A stretch of DNA of 64,000 nt from Heterocephalus glaber (GCF_000247695.1 NW_004624855.1:3211693-3275692); one strand, 5' to 3'; counted from the first letter of the stretch, positions 21,356-33,761 are shown. Made by a program: numbers and translations. Notes: generated by a model not told the origin, from the letters alone.

Positions 21356-21899
21356 TCAAAGGCTTGCAACTCCCAAAGATGAGCACATAATTCTCCTATT
21401 CCCCCCATCTTCGATAATGATTAAACTCAGCTAAGGTAGATATGAAGACATAAGGAAAACCAAAGCAAAACAGAAAAAATTCACTCTGGCTACCTTTTAG
21501 CAAGTTTAAGATGATTATTTTTAAAATTATGTAAAGGGTTGTTATTTTGTAAATAATTTAGAAATATTTCAAATTCAGAATGTCAAAAACACCATTTACT
21601 CATATTGCTTTAACACAGAAAGCTTGGGAGGTGGAGTTCAGTTTTGGTTGGTTAGGTGCCTAGCATCCCACAAGTTTCTTGGCTCTTAGCATTATGATCT
21701 TAAATTAGGCAACTCAGGTCTCTGTAGAAAAGCAAGCACGAGCAAATTCAACTTCATTAAGTAGGCATGTACCTCAATGACATAAGTTACAAATGGATGT
21801 AAGAAATCAGTCATCTGATACAATAGTAGCCTTATCACTACATTTCTGGGTATCCTTAAAGAATTAGAAAACCATCTTTTCCTTACTGTTCTATCAATC

Positions 21900-22042
21900 A
21901 GTTATGTGTGTGATCTTGAGCAAGTCATTAACCATATGGGCTTCAAGTTTCCAAATCAGCAAAAAGAGAATACGTACCAATTTGACCTGCTTCACAAAGG
22001 GCAGTAAATCTCAATGCTTTCAATACCATAAAAATGCTGAAC
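21900..22042 (+). repeat. MIR SINE fragment
   Basis: Contains gtgtgatcttgagcaagtca, ttaaccatatgggcttcaag and ccaaatcagcaaaaagagaa: the MIR core followed immediately by a B1-dID insertion. Confidence 0.7.
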
Positions 22043-22248
22043 AGCCAGGTGTAGCGGCACAGGCTCTCCAACCCAGCTACTTGGGATGATGAGGCAGGAG
22101 GAACACAAGTTCGAGGCCAGCCTGGGCAACCTAGCAAGTTTTAGTCTCAAAATAATAAAAATGGTCTGAGGATATAGCTCAATAGTATAGCACTTGCCTA
22201 AAATCAGAAAGCCCTGGGTTCAGTTCCCAGTACCAAAAATAAAACAGC
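22043..22248 (+). repeat. B1-dID dimeric SINE
   Basis: cagccaggtgtagcggcac start; ID half tctgaggatatagctcaata; inserted at the end of a MIR. Confidence 0.85.
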
Positions 22249-23439
22249 TAAACAATTAACAATTTCAAATAAAACACTAACAACAGGAAAAGAAAACTTT
22301 AAAAAGCATTTAAAATCCACTCAACTACATATTCAAAGGTGGAGAACACTTATTTATAGTACTGAATTCTACTCTGATGGAACATCCTAATATTACATCT
22401 ATAATATTTGTACACTACTATGGTAATATAAGTATTTAGAGGCAGAGAAGTGAAATAATTAAAAATAAAAACAAAACTTAAATGCTACCAACTCTTGTTT
22501 AAAGACCCACCAAAGTAAAAAAGCAAGATACACGTGCATTATACGATAAAGATCTAGAATGCTAAATAAACAGTATTTTCAAGGGAATTCTATACTATAT
22601 GCATACAAGGCATTACAGACCTTGAAAGCTGTAATAGACTCCACAAATATAACTGTTACAACTCTCATTTCCACATGAAAGGGCTACTACTATACATCCT
22701 TTAGGATATCAGAAATTTTGTAGTTTTCCTCACCACTAAAAAATGTTGAAGATATTGCCCTGTTTAGGATACTGGAAATCCAAAAGCACTCTTAAAAATA
22801 CACCTTTCCAAACCCTTAAAATTTAACCTCAATCGCATCACAAAGCTACCGTATAGGCTGTAATCTTTCTCCAATTTACCTAATCAAATGCTACTGAATG
22901 AAATAAGTAAACACATTTAGCTATCTAGAAAACATTCTTCCCTCGTAGTATTTTTAAATGAGATTTTAAACGTCTATGTCTACCTATCGTGGCAAACCTG
23001 ATGGTCAAAACTGTTAAGTAAACAAAAGATGACAGATCCATGATTTCTGCTAATCTTCCGAAGCAACAGAAATACGTGAAAATGTAGATGAAACAAGCAC
23101 AAATACAACTTATGCCTGTAACACGCTCATTGATGCATTTTTCTACTGGGCAAAAGAATCGTTATTTACAACTATAGTAAGATTTTTATAGTCCTTGGGG
23201 ATCAAACAAATTAACTTTCTTCATTATCAAAACAGGAACTTGGGTTTTTCCACTGTCTTCACTTACTTATGAAAAGCGGTTTTAAAAACCATCTGTTTCA
23301 TAGGAATTCAAGATGAGACTTGAAGTTCAAAAAGATTTTCGAATTTTTGAAAGCTGTCCCAAAAAACCTTAAAATTCTCCCTCCCAATACATGCACTCAT
23401 TTAAAAATGGAAGTCTAGAGCAGAACGTAGCTGCAGTGC
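22249..23439. other. WTAP intron 1, unique sequence
   Basis: About 1.2 kb of AT-rich, SINE-free sequence between the last SINE of the intron and the CpG island. No gene or motif is supported; the SINE avoidance may reflect proximity to the promoter. Confidence 0.5.
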
Positions 23440-24650
23440 CACCCCACTGCGTGACGTGAAATGTGGCACACCAGTCCTTCCTCTTCCCCGGGTAGAACTC
23501 GTCGCTGCCGCCAGGTCCCCGGGAGCCGGCCCAGGACAGTGGGAGGGAGCGACAAAGGCGGGGAGAAGAGGAGCGCGGCCACCGGCCCGGAAAGGCGGCC
23601 TCCCAGACTCTGAGGGCGCTAAAAGCGGAGGAAAATGGCCTCGGGCGCGGAAACGTCTCTGCGGGCAACTAAGGGCCGCGGATAGCGCGGCGGCCAGCTC
23701 CGCCTGGGGCCTGAGTCCTCTTCCGGCCCTGTACGCCCCTTCCCAGCCGGGGGCGGCCGCGACTCGGTCCTCTGAGCCCCCGCTTGCTCCTGCCGCCCGC
23801 CAGCACCTACCTCTGCAGACCCCAGCCGCGCGGGCGCCGCCAGTCACCCAGGCTGAGGCTGCACCCCAACCGCTGGCCCCGCCACGCTCCTTCCGTCGAA
23901 CCCCGTCGCTCCCCTTTATTTGCAGGTCTCGCTGCCACAAAATGGCGCTGAGGGAGGAAACCGGCCTTGCCGACCGGCCCTGCCCCGCCCCACCCCGACG
24001 CCCGGCTCCCTCCGCCCCGCCCCACAGCCCGCCCGACCACAACCGCCAGCCGCTCGCCATGATAGTCCAGCCCGCTCACCGAGCAGTCGCCTCCACGGCG
24101 CGGCCGCAGTCACCCTTGCCCGTGGCTGGGTCCCGCTGGGGGCGTAAGGCGAGGACGGCCGGTGGCCGCTTTAGCCCAAACGGAGCTTCGAGGAGTAAGG
24201 GAACAGCTGCAGCCCTCCGGCGCGCCCCGACCCAGTCCCCAAGTCTGGCGCGTGCCCCGCGGCCGCCGGGGCTCACCGCACTCGCTGGGGGCGGGGAGGG
24301 AAGCGGCTGAAGAGAGGGATGGGCTGGAGAGGTCGGAGGTCAGCCGCGAGGCATCACGGACGGTGGTCCCCGGGTGGAAGCGTTCGGCTGGGCCACCTGC
24401 AGCTGCGGTGCGGCCTGAGGCGGAGGGATCTGGGCGAAGGAGGCGCGTGATTGGTCACATCGTGGTGCAGCACAAGTCTGTGATGCTTCCGCGTTCTGGC
24501 GGCCAGGTGCAGCCTCAAAACCCGAGCAGTGGGAGGAAATTATACATGTGTGAGACCTACTCTCGCCTTGGGTGTTTTGAAACTCCTGGCGACCTCTCTT
24601 TCGCCGCGGCGAGTGGCGTCTGGGCCGCTGGTTCATCCTGCCTCGATGTC
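23440..24650. promoter_or_regulatory. WTAP: CpG island and promoter of WTAP
   Basis: GC content and CpG density jump here over an AT-rich background. GC boxes of Sp1 type occur at 23981-23994 and 24012-24023, a YY1-like AAAATGGCG at 23939-23947 close to the presumed start site, and an ATTGG (inverted CCAAT) at 24450-24454. No TATA box is evident. Long overlapping open frames on both strands are the usual by-product of stop-codon-poor GC-rich DNA. The island extends ~600 bases upstream of WTAP, so a divergent non-coding transcript is possible. Confidence 0.85.
23811..23950 (-). other. WTAP: WTAP exon 1 (non-coding, 5' UTR)
   Basis: A strong splice donor (CTGCAGAG|GTAGGTGC on the minus strand) ends an exon at 23811. 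Reading upstream, about 140 GC-rich bases contain no ATG, and spliced to exon 2 they would place MTNEEP as the first start codon. The upstream limit is an estimate near the CGCCATTTT motif at 23939-23947; the true transcription start cannot be read from sequence. Confidence 0.75.
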
Positions 24651-24785
24651 TCTTCAGGCAAAGCCGAGGAGCTATTGTTCTCCTGTGGAGGGAGGTTGTG
24701 CCTGTGTTGGCGGCCCTGGGGACATCTCTCGAAAAAACGAGGGGGAAGGAGAGCCCTGGAGGCTTTAATGAACCCGATGAGATAA

Positions 24786-25165
24786 ACTCCCTAGTCGAAT
24801 ATACTCCCTTAAGCAAGACTTGGTGCCATTTGGACCACTGAGCATCTACGGTGTTAACCTATAAACCACAAACAGTCCTTTCACTCTTAACAGCAGGAGC
24901 CAGGAAACTACTTAGCCGGCTTTACCTGAATTGTGAGTCCCCAAAGATGTCCTGCCATGAAATAATTTATAAGGATATAATTAAAGTATACTCCAGAGGT
25001 CAAAGGAGTCATGGTATAATCCCCTTACTCTCCAGTCTGGAGAAATTACTTTCAATTTCCATCATAAGAGCTGTGGAAAATTAAAAAGACAAAAATCTGA
25101 AGGGGAAAAACGGAAAAACATGAACAGATGATTCTCAGAAGAAGGAGGAGGTGTAATGTCCTTAA
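24786..25165. other. island-flanking unique sequence
   Basis: AT-rich sequence just upstream of WTAP; nothing recognised. Confidence 0.4.
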
Positions 25166-25184
25166 ACATAAAAGATGCTCAACT

Positions 25185-25356
25185 GAAAAAGAAAAAACCT
25201 TGTGTAGTGGCTCAAGCCTGTAGTCCCAGCACTTGGGAGGCAGGAGGATGGCCAGGAGTTTGAGGCCAGTGTGGTCTACATAGTGAGTTCAAGACCAGCC
25301 TGAATTACATAGGGAGACCCTGTCTCAAAAAACAAACAAAACAAAACAAAAGCAAC
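25185..25356 (+). repeat. B1 SINE with internal duplication
   Basis: Long perfect flanking repeats cataaaagatgctcaact (25167-25184 and 25357-25374) mark a fairly young insertion; about ten A-rich bases precede the B1 start. Confidence 0.88.
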
Positions 25357-25501
25357 CATAAAAGATGCTCAACTTCATTTATAATGAAAATACGCATTGC
25401 AGTCACGTTTTCTGGTGAGAATGGAAAGAAGGTTCCAGCCCCATGGAGTACCAAAATTACATAGGCATTTAACCTTGCACATTGCAACTTTAAGAAACAA
25501 T

Positions 25502-25568
25502 TTTTTTTTTTCATTGAGGCACTTGGGATTGAACCTAGGGCCTTTGTACTGAGCTACATCCCCAGCCC
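25502..25568 (-). repeat. ID-like SINE, internally deleted
   Basis: cttgggattgaacctagggc joins ctgagctacatccccagccc. Confidence 0.8.
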
Positions 25569-26136
25569 TTATTTTATTTTTTAATGTGAAACAGGCCCTA
25601 AATTGGAATTGGGAACAAAATTAAGGACATTATCAGTGTTTAATCAAGTCCTGACTACTTTGAGCTGATTGTTTTAGACATTATTGTTTAACTGCCTAGA
25701 TTATTACTAAAGATAGCAGTCTGACTCCTTGTAAGTCTGACTTTGTGGCATGTTGACTTCCTGGGCTGGTTATTGTTAAGAAGGGCTTAGTTTCCTGGGC
25801 TGATTGTTATAGGTTATGGATTAGAATTCTACTTTTATGAAATGTATAATCTGGCCATTGCCCATTGGTATATTTAATCACTAAAATGAGTCAGGAGCCA
25901 GCTTGAAGGACCTCCCACTGGCCAAATTTGGAGTAATTTTATTATCAAAAGAAAAATGACTACTATTGATTGAATTTATCTTAACTTTTTGACCAAAAAA
26001 TTGAGGTTCATCCTTAGTTGATAAGGGAAGATGTCTACAAAACTGCCAGCTAACAGTAGAATTAGGAAATAACCATTCTGCAAAACCCAATGAAATACTT
26101 AGACAAAGATTACCAGTGGACTTTAAAACTTACCTG
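25569..26136. other. intergenic, possibly old LTR material
   Basis: Repeated phrases such as cctgggctg and gttattgttaagaag hint at a decayed LTR near 25660-25870. Family not recognised. Confidence 0.3.
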
Positions 26137-26425
26137 AAGCCAGGTGTGGTGGCGTGGGCCTGTAACCCCATCTACTGGCTACTGGGGAGGATAAGGGAGT
26201 AGAGTTGTGAGTTTGAGGCCAGCCTGGGCAATGTAGCCAGGATTTGCCTCAAAAAAATAAGCTTATATTTTAAAAAGACTGAGGATGTAGGGCCTGGGAT
26301 TTTGCACAGTGGCACTGCACCTTGTGCAAGCACAAGGTCCTGAGTTCAATCCCTGGTACCAAAAAAAAAAAAAAAGACTGAGGATGTAGTTCAGTACTCC
26401 CTGAGTTCAGTCTCTAGTGTACAGA
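26137..26425 (+). repeat. B1-dID with a young ID inserted in its ID half
   Basis: The host ID half reads aaaaagactgaggatgtag (26272-26290), is cut by an ID (26291-26370), and resumes with the same 19 bases at 26371-26389. Confidence 0.9.
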
Positions 26426-26984
26426 TAGGGGGACACCTTTACTACATACAGTGTACATAGTGCTGAGAAATGGAGAATTTCTGCAGCACTGCATAGACAA
26501 CCTAATTGTAAAGAGAGCACATCTTTATAGTGGAGCTATGTGGTGGTCGCCCTCTGGTGGTCATCAGCCAAAACATTTAAATTTAGAACCATTAATATCC
26601 TAGTAGGACAATCTCCAGCTTACAGAAAATAGAGAAAGGTTAGTAGTGCAAATCTAACCACTAGAAAAATTATTCCAAAAATTTTGTGAGACTCTAAGCA
26701 GTATTTACTGAACAACTGAGTTAGTCATATCATAGTCTCAGTATCAATATCCAACCATTTTCAAAGTGCCATTTCAAATAAGATATCAAGTATAATGAAA
26801 GTTATTTGCATATTACTGTATTAAATAACATGTACAATTGAGTTAGATTTATCTTAAATAAATTGGCCACTTTTTTCCCATTGGCCTAGTACTTAGCCTG
26901 TAACATTTATTTTTAGCCTATAGCTTCAATTACTATTACTTTAATTTAGGGATCACCTAATAAAATATTAAGTAAGGAGGCACC
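26426..26984. other. intergenic unique sequence
   Basis: AT-rich; no gene, repeat family or motif recognised. Confidence 0.4.
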
Positions 26985-27320
26985 TAGTCCATCCAGGCTG
27001 TTATAACAAAGTACCATAGACTGGGTGGTTTGTAAACAACAGAAATTTATTTCTCCCTGGTCTGGACAATGGAAGTCTGAGATCAGGTTTCCAGCAGTGT
27101 CTGGTCCTGATGAGGGCCCTTTTCCCATTATATAAGGCTGACTTCTCATAGCTTCACTTGGCAGGAAGAGCATGAGAGAACTCTGGGATCCTGTGTATAA
27201 GGGCAGAAATCTCTTTCATAAGTGCTACACTCTCATGACCTCATTATTTCCCAAAGGCTCTGCTTCTAATACCATCACATTAGGGTTTCCACATATGAAT
27301 TTGATGGGATAATATCTATT
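26985..27320 (-). mobile_element. MaLR (MST/MLT1-like) solo LTR, antisense
   Basis: The plus strand reads ctgttataacaaagtaccat, agactgggtggtttgtaaac, later ctcatgacctcatta and ccacatatgaatttg. These are the antisense hallmarks of ERVL-MaLR LTRs. Confidence 0.8.
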
Positions 27321-27422
27321 CTAGCAGGACAGAGAAAAAAATAGAAAAGGCTTACCTTTGGTGTTGGGACTCAAGGAGATGGGAGATAGTACAGAACTGG
27401 TGGTAGAAAAAGCTGGTAAAGG

Positions 27423-27512
27423 GCTGGGGAATTAGCTCAGTGGTTTCGCTGCCTGCTGCACAAGCGCAAGGACCCAAGTTCGATCCCCGGTACCAAAAAG
27501 AAAAAAAAAAAA
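27423..27512 (+). repeat. ID-like SINE
   Basis: Flanked by aaaagctggtaa; near-consensus body ending cgatccccggtaccaaaaag. Confidence 0.92.
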
Positions 27513-27715
27513 AAGCTGGTAAGGATTTAGGGTGTTTTCATGAACTCAGAGCTGCTGTGACCATGACCATATCATACAAGGTGGTAGGTACCTTGTTAGG
27601 TCCATTTTTTCATCTGGAATGTCCTTTCTACTCTTCCTGTAAAAGATGTCCTATCCACCATTATCAGTTGCCTTAAGAGACATTTTAGCCTAGCACAAAA
27701 AGACAAATACTGTAT

Positions 27716-27808
27716 TTTTTTTTCTTTTTTTCCCTGGTACCAGGATTGAATTCAGGACCTTGCACTTGCCAGGCAGGCTCAGCACCACTGAGCTACATCC
27801 CTTGCCTG
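27716..27808 (-). repeat. ID-like SINE
   Basis: Flanked by gacaaatactgta and gacaaatactata. Confidence 0.88.
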
Positions 27809-27876
27809 ACAAATACTATATGTTGTCACTCAATGTGGAAGCTAAAAAAGTTGATGTAATAGAGAGTAGACCGGTG

Positions 27877-28070
27877 AGCCAGGCATGGTGGCATACACCT
27901 GAAACCCCAGCTGCATGGGAGGCTGAGGCAGGAGAATCATAAGCTCAAGGCCAGCCTGAACAACTGAGACCCTGTCTCAAAAACAAAAACAAACCATAGA
28001 CAGGCTGGGAATGTAGTTCGGTGCAAAAGTCCTGGGTTCGATTCCCAGTCCAGTGTACACACACACACAC
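27877..28070 (+). repeat. B1-dID with (AC)n end
   Basis: gccaggcatggtggcataca start; ID half ggctgggaatgtagttcggt; ends in an (AC)8 run. Confidence 0.87.
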
Positions 28071-28196
28071 AGTTTGGGGGGAAGTGGAGGGATGGAGAGA
28101 ATGAATAGTGGTCACTAGAGGAAGGGAAGTGAGAGAGGGAAAAAGAGGAAGCTGAATCACAGGTACCAAGATACAATTAGGAAGAATACAGGGAGT

Positions 28197-28707
28197 AATC
28201 AAAATATGAATATTTAAATTTACACAGTAAAAAAACATTGCCATCAATTCACCTCAAAGTACTCCTTACAATACACTTACCTATCATTCTTTCCAGTTTC
28301 TGAAGCAGTTCTAGAAGTTCTCTTTTGTGAATATCTTTAGAAAGTATGATAAAAATACAGTGAATGTTACTGCTAGTTGCCATCAATGAAAATGCAGACT
28401 TGTAAAAGTATTACAACCACTTTATTAACCATATCTGGCACTGTGCAATTTCTAGTTTTTCCCCAAAGTCCAAATGACCATGAAAGGTATATATTTTGAA
28501 ATGATTCAGGACATCAAAGCAGCCATGATAGTGAAACTAAAGCCACTCATGAGAGGAGTTCCAGAATTGCTTCAGAAAGTGGCAAGAATGAAGGGTTAAG
28601 TGTGTTTGAAGCTTGAGGGGGGCAGTATTTTGAGGAAAATGAATGGCAATGTGTCTTTTATGATAATAAATTTTTAAAATTTAAATATTTACTGTATATT
28701 TTGATCC
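28197..28707 (+). mobile_element. Tc1/mariner-type DNA transposon relic, copy A
   Basis: Inverted ends (atcaaaatatgaatattta at the left, taaatatttactgtatattttgat at the right) enclose ~510 bases. The interior resembles the C-terminal end of a mariner transposase gene: a decayed match to the PDLA..D..LFP motif near 28430-28465 and a CFRKW-like motif near 28568. Frames are broken and nothing is expressible. Confidence 0.75.
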
Positions 28708-28718
28708 TACCTTGTATT

Positions 28719-28786
28719 TTTTTTTTTTTTTTTTTTTGGTACAGGCGATCAAAGTTAGACCTTGTACTTGCGAGGCCGGAGCCAGA
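28719..28786 (-). repeat. ID-like SINE, 5' truncated
   Basis: T22 tract then ggtacaggcgatcaaag; the flanks share accttgtat. It lies just beyond the right end of mariner copy A. Confidence 0.82.
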
Positions 28787-29044
28787 TTACCTTGTATGTT
28801 CTATTGTTTTACATCACAGTTGGGTAACTATAGGTTAGAACAATTTATTATATATTTTATAAGTAACTAGAAGAGAGGAGTTGAAAGTTTCTCAACACAA
28901 AGAAATTATAACTATCTAAAGAGATAGAAATGCTAATTATCCTGATACAATCATTACACATTTTATATATGTATCATATCATCATATTTCATAAATATGT
29001 ACAAATACAATGTGTCAGTTTAAAATTAGAGACATTATTTATGT

Positions 29045-29420
29045 GTTAGCTTCTGTTGTGGTGACAGGTACCAGAAATAAATGAGCTTAAAGGAGTAAAA
29101 GTTTATTTTGGCTCATGGTTTCAGAGGTTTCAGTCCATGGTGCCTTGACTGCATTTGCTTTTGGACCTGTGACGATTCAGAACATGGAGAGGAGCACATG
29201 GTAGAGCCAAGGATCTCACCTTATGATGTCCAAGAAGTGAAAGAAAGAGAAAGGAGTCAGGGTTCCAGTATCACCTTCAGTGGTGTATCCCACTACCCTA
29301 ACTTCCTTCCACTAATCTCCATTTCCAAAAGGTCTCATTAGCTCCCCACAGTGCCATCAACTGGGTACCAAGCCTTCAAAACATAGGCCTTTGGGGGAGA
29401 TTCCAGTTCTAAATCATAGC
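29045..29420 (-). mobile_element. MaLR-like LTR, antisense
   Basis: Contains gttagcttctgttgtggtg near the edge, then agtttattttggctcatgg and ggtttcagtccatggtgcc, and ends near ttccagttctaaatcatagc. Related copies lie at 43346 and 62090. Confidence 0.65.
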
Positions 29421-29470
29421 ATTCAGTCATTGAGACTCTCTTCATTATTAAATATAAAAGTACCCTTTGT

Positions 29471-29554
29471 TTTGTTTTTTGTTACCGGAGATCAAACTCG
29501 GGTCCTTGCACTTGCAGGACAGGCGGTGGAACCACTGAGCTAAATCCCTGGCCC
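29471..29554 (-). repeat. ID-like SINE
   Basis: Flanked by taccctttg on both sides; body gttaccggagatcaaactcg to ctaaatccctggccc. Confidence 0.88.
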
Positions 29555-30055
29555 TAAAGGTACCCTTTGGAAGTACCCCTATCCTGGTCTCTATAATCTA
29601 TTTCCTAGTCACCAAATCAATGCAAATAGCAGCTTTCTGAAAAGAATTCACTATGCCAGGATGATTAAGCATTGCTGCTCTCCTTCCAAATTTCCTAGGA
29701 GACCATGGCACACAGTGGTGGGATCCACATTTCTCTTCTTGCTGATCGTGCCTTGATCAAATTTGAGTCATAGTATCTTCGACCTAGGGCATCAGTTATG
29801 GCTGGAATAAGTCAATGTTTCTTAACAAGAATGATAACTATAAAAAAAATGATAACTATATTTTGGGCAGTACAAAAACAAGTTTTTATGTGAAAGTGGT
29901 CTGTGCATTTCAGGACACTTAGCATTGCTAGACCAACCCACTAAATGCTGGTATCACCTTCCTGTGACAACTGACAGCATCCTTCCATGTTTCCATACAC
30001 TTGTGGCTCTGATGAGAACCCCTGATCTAAGGTAAGGGTAGATACCTTTTTAACC
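29555..30055. other. intergenic unique sequence
   Basis: No gene or repeat recognised. Confidence 0.35.
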
Positions 30056-30069
30056 AAATAGTGGTCTTT

Positions 30070-30162
30070 TTATTTATTTATTTTTTGGTACCAGGGATCG
30101 AACTTGGGTCCTAGCACTTGTGAGGCAGGCAGTGGAACCACTGAGCTAAATCCCCGTCCCCC
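30070..30162 (-). repeat. ID-like SINE
   Basis: Flanked by aatagtggtcttttt-like repeats on both sides, with a (ttta) tail. Confidence 0.9.
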
Positions 30163-30573
30163 TAATAGTGGTCTTTTTAACAAAATAGTGATGCTCGCTT
30201 CTCGCAGGCAGGGAGGAGCAATTCTGGCTAGAACCAGAAAAAAAAATAGACCAGGGCTTCCAAGAGAGATTTTCCTCCCTGATAAAGTAAGAGAGAGGCA
30301 CAAAGAAGAAAGTATTTTTCCTCACTCTTCCTTCCTGTCTCTTAGGCTAGGAGAAGCTGGGATGCTTGCTTATACAGAAGCCATTGTGTAACCCTGAGGC
30401 AGTAGGTTGGGAAACTAAAGCATGCTGCTAGAAATGCTGAGTCATGGTTGGAAAGTCCCTGGATCCTGAATGAGGTTGTTAAACTTCCAAACTTACATAG
30501 GGATTGTGAGTTTTGGAGCTTTTATTAAGTAAGACAGAAATGTTCTTATATTTAAAACCATAGTCCATCATGA

Positions 30574-30658
30574 TTTTTTTTTTTTGGTACTGGGGATCAA
30601 ACTCGGGACCTTGAGCTCTTGAGGCAGGCGGCGGAACCACCAAGCCAAATCCCCGGCC
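30574..30658 (-). repeat. ID-like SINE
   Basis: Flanked by agtccatcatgatt and agtccattatgatt. Confidence 0.9.
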
Positions 30659-30942
30659 AGTCCATTATGATTTCTGTTACTCACAGCCAAACACATTCTA
30701 ATGATTCATGAATTAAAGAAAATAGGGGGAAAAAAAGTGCCAACAAAGCTAGGACCCATCTCTTAAAGTTTAGACTATATTATGATGTTCAGATCCATCT
30801 CTGTTTAGTAGCGTGATAAACCAAGCATTTAAAAACCACTATTCCCCTCAAAGAACCCTCAAACTTGTATAAGACTTAGATACATTAAAACTCTAAGAAT
30901 CTTGGAGAATCTTATTTTCAGAATTTTTCAAAGTATTATCCT

Positions 30943-31075
30943 GTTTTGTAATTCCAGCACTCAGGAGGCAGAGGCAGGAGGATTGCCATGAGTTCAGGCT
31001 AGCCTGGGTACACAGTAAGTTCAAGGCCAGCCTGAACTACATAGTGAGACCCTGTCTCCAAAACAAAACAAAAAA
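30943..31075 (+). repeat. B1 SINE, 5' truncated, with internal duplication
   Basis: Starts gtaattccagcactcaggag; two ggccagcctg/ggctagcctg blocks; the flanks share ttatcct. Confidence 0.85.
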
Positions 31076-31187
31076 TTTTATCCTATTTGCCTTCAATCCT
31101 TGGTAATTATGTTTAACCATATGGATACAAAAGGTGGAAATCTTTGATTGAACATGCAGTGAAATCAATCAATCTCTCTTTATCGCT

Positions 31188-31302
31188 TTTTGTTTTATGA
31201 GACAAGTTCTCCCTATGTAGTCCAGGCCAGGTCAGGGGGGCCTCAAACTCACAATCCTCCCACCTGAGTGCTGGGATTCCAAGTGTGTACCACCAGCCTG
31301 AC
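31188..31302 (-). repeat. B1 SINE
   Basis: ttatgagacaagttctccct to gtgtaccaccagcctgac. Confidence 0.82.
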
Positions 31303-31975
31303 ATCTCTTCTAATTTTTAAAAAGGATAGTTCCCTGTCCCTTACTAATTAAAGACTTCCAAGCTCAGGAGACAGTAAGTACATCCAAAAAAATTTGTACC
31401 TATTGGCAAATTGCAAACTGTATCCTTGACAATTTGTAAATCTATATACTTCTGACAGAGAAGAGTACTGGACTTTGGGCAAATGTTCTACTGTTGACCC
31501 TGCTGATTAGCTGGTATAGACACTTGTTAAGAAAGCTGGCCTAAGAAAACAGTACCCCAACATGCTGAGCTAGAAAGAATCTTAGAACAAAGGTCTCACT
31601 GACCTTCCCTTACCTTCTGTCTCTGATCCTCTTTCTCTTCCAAAACACAGGGCAAGGTTGCCCTGAGGTTCCTTTATGTATCTAGAGACCAGATCGACCA
31701 AAGAGGAATACAATTGTCTTCAATCTTCTTACTGAAATTTTATTAACCAAGAAAAACTAAAGGTGTATTATAGGGGAGGAGACTAAAGAGAAAACCCAGC
31801 ACCCAGAGCCCAGAGGAATTTTGTCTCAGGGTACTGTGTGTTTTCAGGATGCATTTATTTCTTCTAGAAATTATGTGCCACCCTTCTAAAATTGCCAACG
31901 GGCTCCACTTCCCTCTCCCTTATGAAGAAGAGAAGTTAACCTTCAACCATAGGGCCCTGCCTTTGAATTTTGTAT
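31303..31975. other. intergenic sequence, nothing recognised
   Basis: Moderately GC-balanced text that may contain old LTR material but matches no family I recognise. Confidence 0.3.
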
Positions 31976-32140
31976 TTTTTGGGGGGTACCAGGGATAGAA
32001 CTCGAGAGTTTTGCATTTTATATGACTCCCATACTTATGCATATTAATAAATACATAATGGGGCTAGAGGTATAGCTCAGTGGTAGAGTGCATGCTTAGC
32101 ATGCATGAGGCCCTGGGTTTGATCCCCAGTTCAAAAGCAA
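31976..32140. repeat. ID fragment (antisense) and full ID-like SINE (sense)
   Basis: 31976-32016 carries ggggggtaccagggatagaac; 32060-32138 carries gctagaggtatagctcagtg to gtttgatccccagttc. Confidence 0.82.
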
Positions 32141-33138
32141 ATCAAGTAAGTGAGTGATGCTTTTCTCTTGTTAACCTATCTTTTGTTATAGGGCTATTTG
32201 CCATGATCCTTTATCATATGCGGTAAGCAGATAGTTCCTTTTTCACCCTTACAGAAATATGTAAGATTTATTTTCCTTGCCTTTCTCTGTTTTTATTAAT
32301 TTTATGTTTTTTCCCCTCCATTGTACTTATCTGTGTCCCAGTGCTTTCAATCACATCCAAATCTTCATCTCTTCTCATGGACAAATGCAGCAGCTTCCTA
32401 ATTGATCTTCTGCCACTCATCCTTATTTTTCATCAAAACCATGCTTTCTTATCTCCCATGCTTTCACACACACAAAAAAAAACATAATCAAACAAGGTTG
32501 TGACACATCGTGATGACTGACACTAACTAAAGCTATAAGGCTCTACACATGGTTCCAAGATATTGCCCAAACAGACCTAATTGACCTTGATAACTAACAA
32601 GAGGTTAATTTTATTTAATATAGGTCTCACTAAAACTTGGTCTTAAACACCCAATAAAAAACTATAACTAAAAGTATATAAAATCAAAAGCATATAGCTA
32701 GACTTTAAAAAAGGCTCCAATTGCTGACCCCTTCTGACAGTTTCCAAATACACTAATAGCTAACCACTGTTATAGGTGATTAAATAAAACCAAGATAAAG
32801 TTTATACAAAACCAACAGTTTTTAAAATTTTTTAGCTCAAATTGGTTTTTAAAATTATCAAAGTTTTAGTCCTTTTACAGGTACAATTAAAATTATGACA
32901 AAATATCAGACTTATAGATAATCTCCATTAGTGGAGGGTCTATAGGTCAACAACTTACATTCACTATTTTAGTTCCCTAAAAACAGTTTCTAAACATAAC
33001 TCTTCCCCCAAACCACCTTTTATTTTAGTGCTTGTACCATAACTATACATTCTCTTAATTTCCTTAAAAATTTTGTTTATTCTTATAGGCTGCCAAACTC
33101 AAAGTGATCATACAGACAATATCAACAATAAATATACT

Positions 33139-33224
33139 GGGGGCCAGGGATTTAGCTCAGTGGTTTCACCGCCTGCTGCGCAAGTGCAAGGACCTGAGTT
33201 CAATCCCCAGTACCAAAAAAAAAC
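33139..33224 (+). repeat. ID-like SINE inside the ERV-like region
   Basis: gggccagggatttagctcag to caatccccagtacc plus A9; flanked by related caacaa...atact text. Confidence 0.9.
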
Positions 33225-33761
33225 CCAAAACAACTATACTAGATAATTTTTTTACCAAAATCCACCAGATCGACCTTATAAAGAATTTATAATTACTAAA
33301 TTACCACATGATTTTTATTTAAGGCCTGTTAAAATAGCTCCCTAAAAGGGGCCCCTAACTGCAGTCTTCCCTACATCAACCCTTTTCAGCTCAAAGCAGT
33401 TAGATGAAACCTGTGCCCCTTCTCCCCTAACCACAGTTGGGGATAGACCTTTGAAATAGAGCTTATTATAGATGACTAATCCGGTTAAAAACACTATAGG
33501 TCCTTATAACCCATGGACACAAGCCATTGTCAGATATACTTGCTTTTCCCTAAAAACACACTTACATAAACAAGAAAGGGGAAGTACAGCTACCTCTACA
33601 AGCTCAATTAGATTTTGTCACCTTCTCTTGTTGCCTTCATTTAAAAAATTTTTAAATTCACTTATGAAAAGTAAATATCCTCCATCAAAACTCCATTGAT
33701 ACTAAGATAAATCTACAGACATGTTCTAGACACAAATGTTGTCAAAAGACATCCTAACTAA

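Noticed and set aside
23456..24785. Long open reading frames (up to 284 codons) on both strands of the WTAP CpG island
   Set aside because: GC-rich sequence has few stop codons. The frames overlap on both strands, lack splice context and show no domain; composition is Ala/Pro/Arg/Gly noise.
33472..33699. 75-codon frame in the ERV-like region as a possible viral protein remnant
   Set aside because: No recognisable retroviral motif; short and isolated.
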